64,000 bases of DNA, from contig NZ_BDBU01000023.1 of NCBI RefSeq assembly GCF_001613145.1, positions 124,001 to 188,000 of the forward strand, read 5' to 3'. Made by a program: the position numbers and the translations under genes. Shown piece after piece: positions 63,067-64,000 of the stretch (within the stretch, counting starts at the first letter, position 1; the number at the start of each line of letters is the position of its first letter). The notes under the pieces are model-generated. The model was not told where the DNA came from and did not search any database. It saw only the letters and a list, made by a program, of their open reading frames with translations. The DNA is from Nocardia jejuensis NBRC 103114. Its GTDB lineage: Bacteria; Actinomycetota; Actinomycetes; Mycobacteriales; Mycobacteriaceae.

Positions 63067-64000
63067 TCAGCGCCCTCGACGCTTACCAGGCTTCGGCGCA
63101 CCCTGCTTGCCCTTGGCCGCGCCCGCGGGCTTCTTGCCGCCGGCCTTCGCACCGGACTGCTTCGCGCCCGCGTGCTTCACGGACTTCGCACCGGACGAGC
63201 GCGCGGCCCCCTTGCGCTGCTTGTCATTACTCTGGCCCGACGGCGACCGGGTGGTGCGCTCCGAACGGCCGCGCACGACGCCGACGAACTCCTCGATCAG
63301 CTCCGTCGTCGCCTCGGTCGGCCAGGCCAGCACGATCTCGGTATCGGGCACCCCGGTCATGGTCAGATAGACCAGATCCTTGCGATGGTGCAGACGCGCG
63401 ATCGAATGCGGCACGATGGCCGCGCCACTGACCGCCGCGACCATTTCCATGGTCATCTCGGCGTCGTCCAGATCCGAGGCGTCCTGCATCCGCTCGTCGG
63501 CGAGCTCGGCCATGCCGACCTGATCGAACACCGAGAGCGGATGATCCTTCGGCACCACCACCACCGGGACCTCGCGATAGAGCGGGATGATGCTCAGACC
63601 CGCACGCTCGATCGGCAGGCGCACGAAGCACATGTCCACGCCGCCCTCGCGCAGTGCGCTCTCCTGCTCCCTCATCGGGATCGGCACGAGTTCGAGCCGG
63701 ATATCGGGATACCGGGCCGCCCAGATGCGCTCCCACTTGGTGACCGTCACGCCGGGGACGAAGCCGACCCGCAACCGGTCACCGTCCTGAGCCGAGACCC
63801 CGGTGTCCGCGTCGGCAGCCGCGGCGACGATCTCCCTGGCGGCTTCCAGCAGCTCGAGGCCCTGGTCGCTGAGCTGGGTCGGCTGGGCGCCGGGCACGAA
63901 CAGCTTCGTCCCGAGTTCCTCCTCCAGATCGATCACCGCGCGGCTCAGGCGCTGCCGCGCGATTCCGAGGCTCTGGGCGGCACGCGCGAAGTGCAATTGT
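63067..64000 (-). CDS. LysR-family transcriptional regulator, 5' end outside the window, lysine-rich tail
   Basis: At least 310 residues are visible. The gene runs off the right edge: the reading frame at the boundary reads QLHFARAAQSLGIARQRLSRAVIDLEEELG, the middle of a LysR winged helix-turn-helix, so roughly 15-20 N-terminal residues are missing and the TTG at the edge is an internal Leu. The effector-binding domain spans about residues 70-240. After it, about 65 residues form a Lys/Ala/Gly-rich basic tail with repeated GAK and KK motifs, unusual for LysR proteins. Target genes are not identified. A terminator follows. Confidence 0.88.
   Translation of the reverse strand, partial: QLHFARAAQSLGIARQRLSRAVIDLEEELGTKLFVPGAQPTQLSDQGLELLEAAREIVAAAADADTGVSAQDGDRLRVGFVPGVTVTKWERIWAARYPDIRLELVPIPMREQESALREGGVDMCFVRLPIERAGLSIIPLYREVPVVVVPKDHPLSVFDQVGMAELADERMQDASDLDDAEMTMEMVAAVSGAAIVPHSIARLHHRKDLVYLTMTGVPDTEIVLAWPTEATTELIEEFVGVVRGRSERTTRSPSGQSNDKQRKGAARSSGAKSVKHAGAKQSGAKAGGKKPAGAAKGKQGAPKPGKRRGR

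Overview
The window looks like a chromosomal segment of a high-GC actinomycete of the Nocardia type. This rests on very GC-rich codon use, frequent GTG starts, an actinobacterial-order ribosomal protein (spc) operon ending secY-adk-map, a mycobactin/nocobactin-type siderophore locus with IdeR/DtxR-like boxes, an MmpL transporter and F420-type enzymes. No rRNA, tRNA, CRISPR array, insertion sequence or prophage was recognised.

Layout. (1) 54-9549, minus strand: rplN-rplX-rplE-rpsN, a strong terminator, an F420-type oxidoreductase and a three-repeat lipoprotein inserted inside the spc operon, then rpsH-rplF-rplR-rpsE-rpmD-rplO, a terminator, and secY-adk-map. (2) 9938-14164, plus strand: two tandem paralogous Tat-lipoprotein M13 metallopeptidases, followed by a convergent MmcQ/YjbR-like gene and a Uma2 remnant. 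(3) 14730-17050: a siderophore-binding lipoprotein and a divergent orphan, degenerate adenylation-domain protein, each with an IdeR-like box. (4) 17580-21147, plus strand: a GT4 glycosyltransferase overlapping a glycogen-debranching-type hydrolase. (5) 21204-52785, minus strand: the siderophore locus in two transcription blocks. The upstream block (52785 to 39539) carries a lysine/ornithine N-monooxygenase, a formyltransferase, an NRPS C-A-PCP, a second binding lipoprotein, an adenylation-less C-PCP and an NRPS C-A-PCP-E. A terminator and two IdeR-like boxes lead into the second block (39259 to 21204): ArCP-Cy-A-PCP, C-A-PCP-E-C, thioesterase, ketosynthase, AT-KR-ACP and a DrrA/DrrB-type ABC exporter. 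(6) 52956-57284: an MTB12-like secreted protein divergent from the monooxygenase, and an IrtA/IrtB-like ABC importer whose IrtA lacks the siderophore-interaction domain, both behind IdeR-like boxes. (7) 57528-64000: pseudouridine synthase, CPBP protease, a small secreted protein, an MmpL-EXLDI pair and the 3' part of a LysR regulator with a lysine-rich tail.

How it fits together. Block 2 reads as the mycobactin-like core: an aryl acid on the ArCP, heterocyclised Ser/Thr (or Cys), a second residue, and a KS plus AT-KR-ACP making a beta-hydroxy acid. Block 1 adds N-hydroxylation, formylation of the hydroxylamine and further NRPS modules. The natural prediction is a nocobactin/formobactin/amamistatin-like siderophore carrying a formyl hydroxamate. 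There is one C-A-PCP and one C-PCP beyond the mycobactin minimal set. The salicylate synthase, salicyl-AMP ligase and MbtH partner are not in the window and must lie elsewhere.
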